A DNA stretch of 64,000 nucleotides from Choristoneura fumiferana (taxonomy: Eukaryota; Arthropoda; Insecta; Lepidoptera; Tortricidae): the NCBI RefSeq assembly GCF_025370935.1, contig NC_133497.1:2504257-2568256 (forward strand), given 5' to 3'. Below the pieces are notes generated by a model. That model was not told the origin of the DNA, searched no databases, and saw nothing but the letters and a program-made list of their open reading frames with translations. A program made the translations under genes and the position numbers. Of the stretch, positions 43,549 through 55,127 are shown piece by piece; the stretch's first letter is position 1; each line of letters opens with the position of its first letter.

Positions 43549-44090
43549 AAATTGAATACGCTTGGAGTTTCCTAGTTAAAGAGGTGAGGAAGATTATGAT
43601 TGCTTCATGAGATTCTTATTGGTATTTATTAAGGTTGTAGATGTATTTTTTTTATTATTTGTGATTTTTCCCATCCGACCCACCTTCGCACTGAGCCTTC
43701 ACACCAGTGTTAAGGTAGGGAAATTACTTTCCCAGCCTTCATACTGACCTATTTTAAAATAATCAGTGTAACGGTGGATCACTCATATGAGTAGGTAAAG
43801 TGTTGGGTAACCAGGCAACGGTTTAACTTTCGGACTGTTGGTCCCACTGCTAGGTTCCACTTATTTATATAAATATTAAATTTTAATACAAAAATAGTTA
43901 GGTTAGGTTAGTTAGGTAACTTCAGTTGCACACGCATTCAGACACACATTCAGTTGTTTCACGATATTTATCTGAAGAGGTTGTAACACTTGTGTTTATC
44001 TTAAGAGGTCCCCAACCTTCACACTAATGTGTCAGGTTTCCCAACTTACTACTAGTGTGTAGGTTGGTAAAATAAGCTTTATAATAATAA

Positions 44091-44325
44091 CTAGCTTTTG
44101 CCCGTGGCTTCGCCCGCGTGGAATTCGGTTATCGCACGCTGTTCCCCCGGGAATTGTGCATTTTTTCGGGATAAAAAGCAGCCTACGTCACTCTCTGGCC
44201 CATACTCGTAATCAATCTTTATGCCAAAATCACGTCGATCCGTCGCTCCGTTTCGACGTGAAAGACGGACAAACATACAAACACACAACCATACATTCGC
44301 ACACACTTTCGCATACAATTAATCA
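44091..44325 (-). mobile_element. Helitron
   Basis: CTAGCTTTTGCCCGTGGCTTCGC at the left and CGCATAC at the right; 5' terminus diverged. Confidence 0.65.
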
Positions 44326-44892
44326 TCGAGTAATTTTATGACTCATACATGTTGTGTTAGTGCCAACTTATTAGCTAATTGTTAGTTACAAATAATTAAT
44401 TAACTTAATTAAGTACTTAATTTCTACGCCCACAACGCCTGTGTCACTCCACAAACACAAAATGTAGTAGTAATGCGTTGTAAGTGGTTGTAACTGTAAC
44501 ACCCGAGCTGAGTGTACACGGTGGTAGTAACAAAAACTTTTTTTATTTGGGCGTAACTATTATTCGTATGGTACTGGCCATCAACGATGCCATATAATAC
44601 TTTTTAAGATTAAAAAAGAAACGTTCTTTTCTGTCATAAGAAATTGAAACACGCATTTTCATTTCACAATAGTATATTGTGCATTAAGGGGCGTAAGAAG
44701 GGGATTACCAACGAGAGTCTATTAGAATGACCCGAATTTTGATGACCCGAGTTCGTAATCCCCTTACGGCCCGTGATACACAATTGCGAGGAAAAAATGC
44801 AAAATTAAATTATTCTTTGTCTAAACACTTCACAGCTCGGCAAAAGAAAGACGCTAAGCCCCGCCAATACCCCTGAGGGTAATACAGGGGTC

Positions 44893-45008
44893 AAGAAAAT
44901 TCGAAAATCGAAGTTCGTATCGTACCGTCCCTCTCACTCTCGTATTAAAAATAATATGTGCGTCAGCAAAACGAAACGAACTTCTATTTCCGAATTATGT
45001 AGTAGCCC
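44893..45008. mobile_element. Palindromic MITE (AATTCGAAAAT family)
   Basis: AAAATTCGAAAATCGAAG against 'cttctatttccgaattatgt'. Complete. Confidence 0.65.
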
Positions 45009-45109
45009 CCAGATTGTCACTTTTTTCGAGTCGTCTACCATAGATAATGCTAAGCTTATTATTCCAACATGCTAAAAAAATATTTTTATTTTTATACTAG
45101 TTTGGTTCA

Positions 45110-45655
45110 GAGGAAGCAGGCACGGATAGTGAATAGCATGCTTTACGCCGTGTTACCATCGCAGTCTTCTAACAAATATAGGTGTAGCATTTTATACGTT
45201 GGTCGTTTGTCTGATAGAATTTGTGGTATTTAAAATCAAACAATGTTAACGTAGCCTTTAAGACTAACAACTCTTTGTACTCTAAACTTTGTAACCACAA
45301 AGAGAAGGTAGATAAAGGAACTAGATCGGGTGTATACAAGCTCACTTGTAATGACTGCAGTAAGGTATATGTTGGTCAGACAGGACGCAGTTTTAATGCT
45401 AGATTTAAGAGCATGTTTTCGGCATATAGGAATGAGCATCCTGATAAGTCGAATTTTGCCAAACATTTGTTGGAACTAAAATCATCTTTATCGGACTCAG
45501 ATTCGTATGAAGTGTTACATTATTGTGGCAAGGGGTTTCGTCTCGATGTTTTAGAATGCATGGAGATAATTAGATACAACAGTGTGGGGTCTATTATTAA
45601 TGAGCAGGTAAATTTAGTTTCATTCTCCCTTGCTACGGCTTGGATCTAATTTCAG
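45110..45655 (+). pseudogene. Penelope-like element, GIY-YIG endonuclease remnant
   Basis: An open frame of 142 codons from 45221 covers the C-terminal endonuclease: GVYKLTCNDCSKVYVGQTGR has GVY (residues 37-39), YVG (50-52) and the following Arg, the GIY-YIG signature, with a CxxC pair; SNFAKHLLE and IINEQ follow before the stop. Upstream, YVGRLSDRICG is in frame but broken by a stop. The reverse transcriptase part is missing. Penelope-like retroelements use this nuclease for target cleavage. Confidence 0.85.
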
Positions 45656-45789
45656 CAATGGTAGTTAATAAAACATGCCTTGACAGTAAATAAATAAAAA
45701 TCAAGGTAGTTTTGAAGGACGGTTAAAAAAAAAAAATTATGAATAATTTGTGGGTAGTTTTGTTTTGTTTCATAAAACGTATGTGGGTA

Positions 45790-46050
45790 CTTGGGGAGTT
45801 ACAGTGACAAGTTAAAACGGTGGTTGTGGTTCGTTAGTCAACTGGTAGCATGGTGTATGGTTGTGTCACTCTGAAGATGAGCTCTGTTTGAGTTCGAAAC
45901 GCGTCAGTGTAGTGTGGTGTGGTGATAGATGGGTTTGTGTGATTTGTGTGTGTTCTTACAGTGTGGAGGTGGAGGAACTGCATGAACACACATATTTTGC
46001 ATAAGCTTAGCTATCATAGGTCGCGGGTGAGCAAGGAAATTATTTTAGTT
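45790..46050 (+). mobile_element. Penelope 3' LTR-like repeat
   Basis: Directly downstream of the GIY-YIG frame and in the same orientation. Carries the ribozyme-like core and the 'gaacacacatattttgcata' segment shared with the copies at 22140 and 40050. Confidence 0.7.
45867..45909 (+). ncRNA. Hammerhead-ribozyme-like core in the Penelope element
   Basis: CTGAAGA (45871-45877), stem II GAGCTC/GAGTTC around TGTTT (all pairs, one G-U), GAAAC (45896-45900), GCGTC with the predicted cut after C45905. Stem I pairs CACT with AGTG; the 22233 copy has CGCT with AGCG, a compensatory change. Confidence 0.7.
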
Positions 46051-46059
46051 CATTTATTC

Positions 46060-46745
46060 AATTTAGGCTATAACAAGCACTTATGAATGTTAAAAAAATC
46101 TACCATCGGTTCGGAAATACCTCTGTTGAGAAGAATCCGGCAAGAAACTCAACGAGGTATTTTTTTTTTAAACGGATTTACAATACTATTAAATGATATG
46201 TATACATCACAAGTATTTAACACAACTTTATTTTTAACACAGTAGGTTCGCTATTGAAGGGATCGCTAATGCGGATCGGAATTATTTCCAAATATCCCTG
46301 TCCATGATATTATAATCATTAACTTTATAATACGCCTTAGATATGACTGCTTCTTGACAATAGGTCTGAATGTTGTATCTGTTTCATTTATAATATTTTT
46401 TGGAATTTTATAACCAGCGCCTGCAGCTCTGGTTTCAGGGCTACGGCATATGCTGAGCTGAGTCCTTTTGGCATCACACTACAGCACAATATCTCTTTAT
46501 TTTTTCTCTCTTCTCCTATTTATGTTTTACTGTGTTTGTTGTTGATGAGTGTTTTTTTCTTGTCAATAAATGTTGTGAGTTTGAGTTTGAGTTTGTATTA
46601 TAAAAACGTACCTATGCAATTCCCAGAAACGACACTTTTTGGTTTTTAGCCAGTCTGTAAAGATGGAACTTTAAGCTTCCCTGTGTTTCTAGTAGCCTTT
46701 GGCTTATCGACGTTAGTGGGGAAATCACATATGTTCTTCCTTACA
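46060..46745 (-). mobile_element. Jockey-type LINE 3' end with nested insertion
   Basis: Reverse copy of 32863-33400. Relative to that copy, 46414-46595 is extra: a 180-base retroposed piece ending 'gtcaataaatgttgtgag' and (TTTGAG) repeats. Confidence 0.7.
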
Positions 46746-46866
46746 TACATGATTACGACAGTGAAGTCATGATTTCGCATTATAAGATGAACTGCATTCG
46801 AACTGCAATGTAACTAGAATTGGACTGCTCATACACGTCAATTGCAGTCGGCGTGCAGTTTGCGTG

Positions 46867-47125
46867 CGATTTGCAATAATAATAATAATAATAATTTTAT
46901 TATTGACTGACATTTAAGTAATTGTATTCCGACTATTATTATGCATTGTTTTATTTGAAGCTGTTTACAGCGTGTTCCGCCGGAATCTGTGTAAGTCGTT
47001 CAGCGCTTACAAATGGCCGCCGCGTGCTCGGCGTACAAACAAGGAACGCACTGCGTCCAACGCGGTGAGTTTAGTCGGCGTTTTTATAGGCAAGATCGAC
47101 TGCGTTTGAACTGCAATGTAAACTG
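46867..47125. repeat. Interspersed repeat, intact copy
   Basis: 'ttattgactgacatttaagt' to 'ttagtcggcgtttttatagg'. The same sequence at 52065-52560 is interrupted by a family P element. Confidence 0.6.
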
Positions 47126-47553
47126 CAATGAGGGCTATCGCGTATGAATTCACCACTAGAGGCGCTAGTGTAGCGTGAGGTCTCCGAAATGTCAAATCTC
47201 ATAGTTTTTGGGTGAGCTACGCGGGGTTTATTTATAATTAGAATAATTAGCTGAATATTTTTGCAATATCTGAAATTAATTATGGCAAATATGCGTTCCG
47301 GGGCAATGAATGTCTGTGTTTTGAGACAGTTTTGTCTTTCGAAACCTTTGTTCCTCCTTTTTCCGAACAAAACGGGGACTTTGCAACACTGTGGCATGCT
47401 CGATATTTTTATGCTACAGTTTTAAGGTGTATTAAATATGATTTTAATCTAAACTTTGTTTCACGCCCGTAATAACAGACTTTGAAAGCCATACTTAAAA
47501 ACCTCACGCAACAGTGCGCCATCTAGTGAGACAAAAAACGATAGCCCTCATTG
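47126..47553. mobile_element. MITE with CAATGAGGGCTATCG ends
   Basis: Complete copy, reverse to 37004; both termini intact. Confidence 0.8.
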
Positions 47554-47559
47554 AATCCT

Positions 47560-48060
47560 GCTTATGCAAAAAAAAGCTATTAGAATAATTGAAGGCTGTA
47601 AACGGGTACCAGTGACCCATAGACGGATGTTTGTAGAAAATAAAGATCCTTACCATTGTGTCATTGTACTTGTATCGCATTTGCCTGTATGTTCATAAAA
47701 ACATTAATAAGTCCCAAAAGCCAGACAATGTCTTAGCCACAACCTAAGAGAAACAAAAAGATTAACTAAAGTTAAGGCCCACTTCAGTCACTTTAATAAA
47801 AGCATAAACAATAACGCCATAAAGGTATATAATAATTTAAACGATGACATAAAAGACTGTCGCGATGCAAGTACATTTGACAGAAACTGAAGCTATATTT
47901 TTTGGACAGACCTTATTATACAATTGACGAATATTTTGCAAAGGCACTAGATTAGACATAATAGAATTCCTTATTTAATTATTTATATTTCTATTTAAAT
48001 TGACATTCAGTATTTTGACATTATTTCTTTTAAATTATTTAATTTAATTTATTAATAAAA
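47560..48060 (+). mobile_element. Decayed Jockey-like LINE C-terminus
   Basis: Frameshifted codons give KAIRIIEGCKRVPVTHR then LYLYRICLYVHKNINKS, LTKVKAHFSHFNKSIN and KVYNNLNDDIKDCRD, the end of a non-LTR reverse transcriptase protein. Multiple frame breaks. Confidence 0.6.
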
Positions 48061-48816
48061 CTTTGAATGATCAAGTGCTGCTGTAAACAATAACTTCAAC
48101 TATATCGTCCCCGTAGAGCGAAAAGTCACCAAGTCGCAAAATGTCGAAATTGGCTTTTTAATGCCATCAACATCGCATTTTTTTTCTGCAAATTTGAGTC
48201 TAATCGCTGTGTCAATAAGAGCCATAGATCCAATTTAAAAAACTTAGTAAAAATCATTATTTTGTTGTTTTTGCGCATGAATTAAAGTGAGAAATAACTA
48301 AATTACTTACTGAATTTAGACGGAAAAAATATTGTCATAGGGGTTACTTAAGTCATTTTAGTTATTTTGCCATATCCAGTTATGCTTATGACCGAGCACT
48401 ATTTTGTTTCCAAGTTCACTAAAGCAACTTAGTTACCTAACGATTGCAAAATTTGCTACAAAATATGAAAGCGAAAATTAACTAAGTCGTTTTATTGAGT
48501 TTTGATCATAAATCATGTATTATGAGCTTTAAAGATCATGCAAATTGTCATTAAACAATTTTAATTATTTTTACACTCCAAAACAAATAATAAATTGCTT
48601 TTTGTACTCTCATCAAAACATTTTAATGATTATTTGAACAACTTAGATGCGTATTGCTTGAATGTGGGTGATTTACGCGCGCCAGTTAGTGAGTTTATTG
48701 CTAAGGAGAAGGGCCCCGCGTCACCTTAGTGACTTTCATTTCATTCCCCATGGTGGTGGCGTCGACCGATGCGCACGCGACTTAATTTCTCCATGTGCCG
48801 TGTGGTACTGAAAATA

Positions 48817-48882
48817 ATGGATCGTGGTGCTCGTTCAAAGTTTATTTTAGGTTTGGTGAATAAAAATTACGGAATTGAAAAG
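48817..48882 (+). pseudogene. Element gene, putative exon 1
   Basis: ATG opens MDRGARSKFILGLVNKNYG then IEK, ending in AAG|GTAAGT. The next exon is one base out of frame, so the gene as given is broken. Confidence 0.5.
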
Positions 48883-48999
48883 GTAAGTAAAAACTGACAA
48901 ATAAAAAAAAGTCCTATTATAAATTTAAATGTTCGACATTGTAGTTTTTTTACAATTTGGTATGAGTACTTAGGTGATACGTGACGTTGGAAGAGTAAG

Positions 49000-49192
49000 G
49001 CCTAGCTAGACGAACGTACCACGATCAAATCGAGGACGTTCTGAAGAAAGATCGGGTCAGGAGTACTCAAAATCGACGTGCATGCATGAAAAGATTGATG
49101 AATGTAGAGCAAACAAGTTGTATGCCAGGATTGTAGCAGGTGGAAGAACGTAGTCTCTGCCTAACCCGTTGGGAGAGAGGCGGAGTTTATGT
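49000..49192 (+). mobile_element. RTE LINE 3' fragment inside the TIR element
   Basis: 'gccaggattgtagcaggtgg' and 'tagtctctgcctaacccgtt' with the ending 'tttatgtatgta' are the RTE 3' end. It lies in putative intron 1. Confidence 0.55.
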
Positions 49193-49250
49193 ATGTACTA
49201 ACGTGATAAAAATCCTTGCGAATACGACTCGCAAACATTTTTTTTGGCAG

Positions 49251-49335
49251 GAAAATCCTGACTGACGCTGAGAATCCGAAAAGTTATGAAACGGCTAACC
49301 TTATTTTTAAAAAACATGAAAAAGAAGCTGAGAAG
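49251..49335 (+). pseudogene. Element gene, putative exon 2
   Basis: Acceptor TTTTTTTTGGCAG; donor GAGAAG|GTAAGA. Reads KILTDAENPKSYETANLIF then KKHEKEAEK. Joins exon 3 in frame, which argues that the splicing is real. It requires one extra base relative to exon 1. Confidence 0.5.
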
Positions 49336-49809
49336 GTAAGACATTAATAAGGGTTCACTAATTTTAACGGTTTATACAGACAGAATAATATTAAATACTC
49401 AACTACCTATTGAGATGACTACTTTGTGAACCGGAGATTCAAAGCAAAGAAAGTAAACGATTATTTAAACTTAAAAATGTGGCGTTTAATATAAGGTGTT
49501 TTAAAATTTGCTCAAATACCCATCTAATATTTTTACTAACCCTTCACTAATGCTTCATGTGGGTAACTTGGTTGCATAACTTTATTGTTTTAATGCTTTG
49601 TTTGAACACGGTGTGTTGTTCTTTATTTTACTGTATTGTTTCAAAAAATTTCTTAGCTTTTTGAAGGAATGGACTGACAGCGATATTACACGATTACTTA
49701 TAGTACCGCTCATTCTAGAATTTCTTTCAATGCCATGACGATTGCTTGTTTAACTTACACGCGGTACCTATGCAACATTAATGGCATGCATTTTATTTAT
49801 TATTTACAG

Positions 49810-50250
49810 ATTGGTCTACCTAATCTTGTCAGAAACACGAGCAAAGACCAAGAAGGGAAACCAATTAAGTGGCTGAAAATAAAATGTCTTTGGTTTGAGA
49901 AGGTGTTGTTAAGTTCCGCTATACACACGACGGCCCTTGCGCCCAATTCGACTTATTCCAGGAAAAAAGGCGATTCCGCGACCTAGGAAGAGGCTAAAGG
50001 TACAAAAAGGCACTAGAACCGATGAATGCAAAATCAGCGACCAAAGACAAACCTGGTTAGATCAGTTTAAAGCATTTAACACCTTTTCCCATCTCAGAGG
50101 CCAAGAAAAAGGATTTAACCGGGCTATGTGTAAAAGGTATAATTCCTCAAGATCTCCACTATTGGTACGAGTATATACCTACTCAAAAAGATATCATAGA
50201 CAGCACGCTGCCTGAGCCTGATATCACAGAAGAAGATCCAGAAGTACTCT
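49810..50250 (+). pseudogene. Element gene, putative terminal exon, frame-broken
   Basis: Acceptor TATTTACAG. Reads IGLPNLVRNTSKDQEGKPI then KWLKIKCLWFEK; later codons shift frame through PIRLIPGKKAIPRPRKRLK and finally PISEAKKKDLTGLCVKGI, IPQDLHYWYEYIPTQ and a stop at 50248-50250. Basic, Trp/Tyr-containing protein of unknown family; at least two frameshifts. Confidence 0.5.
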
Positions 50251-50282
50251 AAAATATTGTTTTCGTCTTATTTTTCCCTTTT

Positions 50283-50510
50283 TAGGGTTCCGTACCGAAA
50301 GGGTGCCAACGGAACCCTATTATTGAGACTCCGCTGTCTGTCTGTCTGTCTGTCCGTCCGTCCGTCTGTCACAGGGCTCTATCTCTTGAACCGTAATAGC
50401 TAGGCACTTGAAATTTTGGGCTCATTTGATTCGTCTTGACGACTACCTACTTTTGGTAACCAGGGGCAAAAAGTAGCGCCAACAAAAAGCTTGTATTAGA
50501 ATTGTTAACA
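50283..50510 (+). mobile_element. Interspersed repeat GGGTTCCGTACC family
   Basis: 'agggttccgtaccgaaaggg' plus 'cggaaccctattattgagac' and CTGTCTGTCTGTCTGTCCGT. A common lepidopteran repeat, here inserted downstream of the element gene. Confidence 0.6.
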
Positions 50511-51149
50511 AAAAGTTATTACTGAACTATTGGTTTTTAAGGCATTGTAAGGAGGTTGACCGATTTTTCTTGTTTTAATGGTCCTAAATAACCTTTAAGA
50601 AAAAAAATCAGCAATAAACTTTATTTTTTAATTACTTACTGAGTTTTATTGAATTTTTTTACATTATCAAAATTTTCTAATAAAATCAATTTGGTATTAA
50701 AAATTTTAGGAACAGTTTAACTAATTATAGTTATGTTCTTACTTGATACTTTAAAAGTGAGCGACAATTCACTAACTCTAGTCGAAAAATCACTAACTGA
50801 CATCTAGGTTCATAATTTAAGAGATAAAAGTAATTATCGCTAATTACCAGGAAAATAGAACTTTTTGATTCGATTTTGCAGTTGGAGCTTATGCCGTACC
50901 GTTATGTCTTTGCGACAAGACCATAATTATGATAAATATCTCACGCCAAAAAACGTTAGATTTTTTTTTTATTTTCACAACTTCAAACCGCCGTATCTCA
51001 AAACAGCAAAATACGACTTAGTGACTTTTCGCTCTACGGGGACGATATGTATATCGTATTGTAAATTCTAATTTTAACCGACTTCAATTATATATATTGC
51101 ATGTATACTTATGTACATAATATGGCAAATAAATGATTATGATTATGAT

Positions 51150-51330
51150 TATGATTATGAACTCCTTATACATTTGTATTGCAGTCAGCGTGCAGTTTGC
51201 GTGCAGTTTTGCCGTAATGGAACTGCAATGCAAAATATATGGCCAGTTAGCAGCTGGTATATTTATGTTGCAGTTGGTATGCTGTTTTTCTGTATAAGCC
51301 TTATTTCAGAAATTATATGATAAATTGTTT
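51150..51330. repeat. Repeat related to 46795-46880
   Basis: 'attgcagtcagcgtgcagtt' and 'tgcgtgcagttttgc' resemble 'attgcagtcggcgtgcagtt' at about 46840. Confidence 0.45.
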
Positions 51331-51449
51331 TATTTCGTAAATTTGGCATTGAAATTGTAGTTTTAATTTTATTTCCATGTTTTTATTGTTCTTTATTAAT
51401 TTTAAATTTAATTTTTATTTTAGATAGAAAGAAAACATTTATTCGTATT

Positions 51450-51810
51450 TATCGAAAATACAAACTGGGACATGGATGCACAGAAAAACCAGAGAAAGAG
51501 ATCAGCGCTGGGAATCGAACGCAGGTCCTCAGCTTTCCGTGCTACGTGCTATAACCCTTACACCACCGCTGGACAGTAGTCTAAACACAAATTTCTCCCA
51601 TGCACACATATCTCAGGTTGCTTTTTTCCACTACGCTACAGCAGCACTAGCGACATCTATGTTTCGTCGACAGACGTCACACTCTTTCGGAACTAACCGC
51701 TCACCTAGACAAGAGATGTCGCTATTAAGCAATCAAATTATGATTGGTTTTTTGGAGTCTTTTTGTATTTTTTATTTCAACTCCAAATTTGTTACTTTTA
51801 CGGTCATCCC
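51450..51810 (-). mobile_element. tRNA-like SINE, family C
   Basis: Complete: 'gatgcacagaaaaaccagag', GGGAATCGAACGCAGGTCC, 'gattggttttttggagtctt'. A family B SINE follows at 51812-52062. Confidence 0.7.
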
Positions 51811-51811
51811 G

Positions 51812-52062
51812 TAAAAACATCATCCCAGCCTATATACGTCCCACTGCTGGGCACAGGCCTCCTCTCAGAACAAAAGGGGTTGGGCCATAGTTCCACGCGG
51901 GCCCAGTGCGGATTGGGAACTTCTCAGACGCTTCGCAGGTTTGTGCAGGTTTCCTCACGATGTTTTCCTTCACCGCAAAGCTCGTGGTAAATTTCAAATG
52001 CACATGAATTTCGAAAAACTCAGAGGTGCGAGCCGGGGTTTGAACCCACGATCCTCTTGGCT
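51812..52062 (-). mobile_element. tRNA-derived SINE, family B
   Basis: Reverse copy ending in GGGGTTTGAACCC (B-box complement). Confidence 0.7.
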
Positions 52063-52160
52063 TGGCTTATAAATTGTAATTTTATTATTGGCTGACATTT
52101 AAGTTGGTACTCACATAATTGTATTTCATTTATAATTGTGCATTGTTTGCTCGTTTGCTC

Positions 52161-52391
52161 GCAGGTGGTAGGACCTTGTGCAAGGTCCGCTCGGATTGCT
52201 ACCACCATCTTTCTCGCTAATCCTGCCGTGAAGCAGCAGTGAAATTACTGGCACTTGAGGTATGTCATCTTAGGCTTCTAGGTTGGAAACGCATCTGTTA
52301 ATCCCCCTGGTGTTGCAGGTGTCTATGGGCGGTAGTGATCTCTTACCATCAGGAGACCCACTTGCTCGTTTGCCATCCAATCGAATAAAAA
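52161..52391 (+). mobile_element. SINE-like element, family P, nested
   Basis: Has a 50-base internal deletion; splits a copy of the 46867-47125 repeat, whose halves are at 52065-52155 and 52395-52560. Confidence 0.75.
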
Positions 52392-52914
52392 AATTGTTTT
52401 ATTTTAGCCGCCATGTTTACAGCGTAGGTTTCGCCGGAATCTGCGTAAGTCGTTCAGCGCCGCTTACAAATGGCCGCGGCGTGCTCTGCGTGCGAACCAA
52501 AGAACGCACTGCGTTAAACACGGCGGGTTTAGTCGGCGTTTTTAAAGCAGTTTAACAGCTCGAGTGGCGACGCGGCAAGCGTTTGAAAGTAAGGTCGGTT
52601 AGTCAGAGCATCAGCTCTAGCAGTTGAATTTATCGATATAAATTCCTATTGAAATCCCCAAAAAAATACGTTAATCGGCTTGGGCCGTATTACCCACGCG
52701 GGACAAGTGCGGATTGTAAACTTAACATAATCAACTAAACATGAAACTACCGTGAGACTCACTCATATTAAATTATATTGTAACGGATTACAGGGTCGTG
52801 CGAGCAGAGCGGGGGCACGTAGTGTGCGTGTCGCGAACTCCTGAGAAGAAGGGCTAAGCAATAGCCCGTAAAATGACGAGCTAAACTCGATTTAAGACGT
52901 GAGTTATCCGTTAC

Positions 52915-53095
52915 CATTAATAATCAACTGAATTGATTCACAGGTTTGTGCAGGATCCCTCGCGATGTTGTCCTTTACCGTAAAGCCTGTGGTAAATTTG
53001 CGATGTAATTTTGCAAATGAATTTTGAAAAACTCAGAACTGCGACTCCTGGTCTGAACCCACGAACCTCTGCTTGAGATGCCACAGGTCAAACCA
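52915..53095 (-). mobile_element. SINE family B, diverged
   Basis: 'caggtttgtgcaggatccct' to 'gtctgaacccacgaacctct' and 'aggtcaaaccac'. Confidence 0.6.
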
Positions 53096-53586
53096 CGGCA
53101 CAGTTTATTTTGTATATAGAACACTCGTGCAAAATTTCACGTATCTATGCTCTATTCCGTGAGAATAACTAAATAGCAAATTTCATCTGAATCCGTCATA
53201 CGTCCAGCCGTTTTAGCGTAAGATAGTAACAATACATACATGCAAATCATCAAGGAATCAATAGCAAATTTCACATGAAAAAAAGTCGAATTAAAACGCC
53301 GCGTTTTCCCCTCACAATGCGTGCAAGCGAAAGTTTGGGGGGAAAATAAATTTAGCCTGTTCCGCGGAATAGGTGCCAATCGGCATTCTGTGGGAAAAAC
53401 TTTGTTTCTCATTACAAATAACATTCTTTCTTTGGAAATTCAGAAAATTACTGGGCTTAGGAACCTCAAGAATGTCAAGACTGTTAACATTGCTTTTTGT
53501 TCGAAAAAAGAACGGAACGGTTTCAGCGGGGCTACTACAAAATTCGAAAATCGAAGTTCGTGTCGTTCCGTCCCTTTCGACACTTA

Positions 53587-54160
53587 TCCTACTAATATTA
53601 TATATGTGAAAGTTTGTGAGTGAGTGAGTATGTTTGTTTCTTCTTCACGCTGAAACGGCTGGATGGATTTGAATGAAATTTGGCAAGTATTTAGTTTATA
53701 ACCTGGATTTTAATCCAGGTTATGTTTTAACATAGAATACTTTTTATCCCGATATTCCCACGGGATAGGGATAAAATCTCGAACAAATAACCACTGGGCT
53801 TAGAGTCATGAAATTTGGTATGTAGATAGCTGGACATCCGGAATAACACATAAACTACTTTTATCCCGATATTCCCACGGGATAAGGATAAAATCTCGAA
53901 ATAATAACCGCTGGTTTAGAGTCATGAAATTTGGTATGTAGGTTGCTAGACGTCTGGAATAACACATAAGCTACTTTTTACTCCGATGTTCCCACGGGAT
54001 AGGGATAAAATCTTGAACTAATAATCGCTGGGCTTAGTCATGAAATTCGGTATGTAGATAGCTGGACATCTGGAATAACACATAGGCTTCTGTTTATCCC
54101 GATATTCCCGCGGGATAGGGATAAAATCTCGAAATATGAAATTTGGCATGGATGTTTTAA
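53587..54160 (+). mobile_element. Helitron with tandem repeats, 3' end lost
   Basis: TCCTACTAATATTATATATG after A; four to five 118-bp units like those at 23290-24345; no CTAG hairpin at the end. It interrupts an AATTCGAAAAT MITE at 53527-53586. Confidence 0.7.
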
Positions 54161-54451
54161 TTTAACGTCAATGAAAACCACGATGTAATTTTAGGGAATT
54201 CCCACGAGAATTTAATAAAATCCCGATTTAATAAATATATAAATAAGTAATAAAGGTCACACTTCTTCGTTCGGCGTTCAACCTCCAGTTTTGTATATAA
54301 GCTCCTTGATCGTGACCAACTCGTTTTTTTTTATAGTCGGCCGTGGCAAGTGGCCAATCGAAAAGGTACCCAGGTACCGTTGGAGGTTGGATATAAGTAA
54401 ATTCAATTTATTTTTTTCAAATTATTGAATAAATTATCTTATCTTATCTTA

Positions 54452-54612
54452 TCCGGTGAAATTACTGGCACTTGAGGTATCCCATCTTAGGCCTCTAGGT
54501 TGGCAACGCATCTGCACTACCCCTGGTGTTGCAGATGTTTATGGGCGCTGGTGATCTCTTACCATCAGGAGACCCACTTGCTCGTTTGCCATCCAGTCGA
54601 ATAAAAAAAAAA
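54452..54612 (+). mobile_element. SINE-like element, family P, 5'-truncated
   Basis: Starts at CCGGTGAAATTACTGGC, ends CGAATAAAAAAAAAAAA. Confidence 0.75.
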
Positions 54613-55127
54613 AATCTTATCTTATTGTTAATTCTTTCTTTTATTTTACTTTCCTCACAGTCGAAATGAAGAGTAGAGTGTCTAACTCGGGTGGAATTAC
54701 CCATTTCCCCTCGAACTATTGGCGCTCTCACTTCGTTCGAGCACCAGAAATAGCTCGGCTGAAATGGGTCACTTTCCACCCTTGGTTATCAATCTACTAT
54801 TGCATGACACGTTGCTATACGGTCATCATACGGTGTAATAGGTTGAGAGCTTTATGGTATTCAAATGCCAACGTACTCACAAGGGATCATACAACCCTAT
54901 TTCCACTTCAGGGATATTTCTGTAAACTATTACGGTCAGATCAAATATCTGTAATATATAGTGAAGCCCTAAATATTACCGTGAAATAACCAAAACTCGG
55001 TATCCTTTACGATGTAAATTTAACGTTTATCTGCTAGGATCCGCTGTTGTGTTGGACAGCTAAATGCGGGTACGAGTATACATAGACACGAATCTCATAC
55101 CAACATATCATTATAGTACTTATATAA

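Larger units (their letters stand above)
48105..51045 (+). mobile_element. 2.9-kb DNA element with about 36-bp inverted ends and an intron-containing gene
   Basis: Left end TCGTCCCCGTAGAGCGAAAAGTCAC matches the complement of the right end, CTTTTCGCTCTACGGGGACGA; the match continues to AAGTCG on both sides with one mismatch. A TA stands outside each end. ACTAAGT/ACTTAGT words cluster near both ends, like transposase-binding repeats. Inside is an exon-intron coding remnant. 49000-49192 is an RTE fragment and 50283-50510 another repeat, so the core is smaller. I cannot assign a superfamily. Confidence 0.7.
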
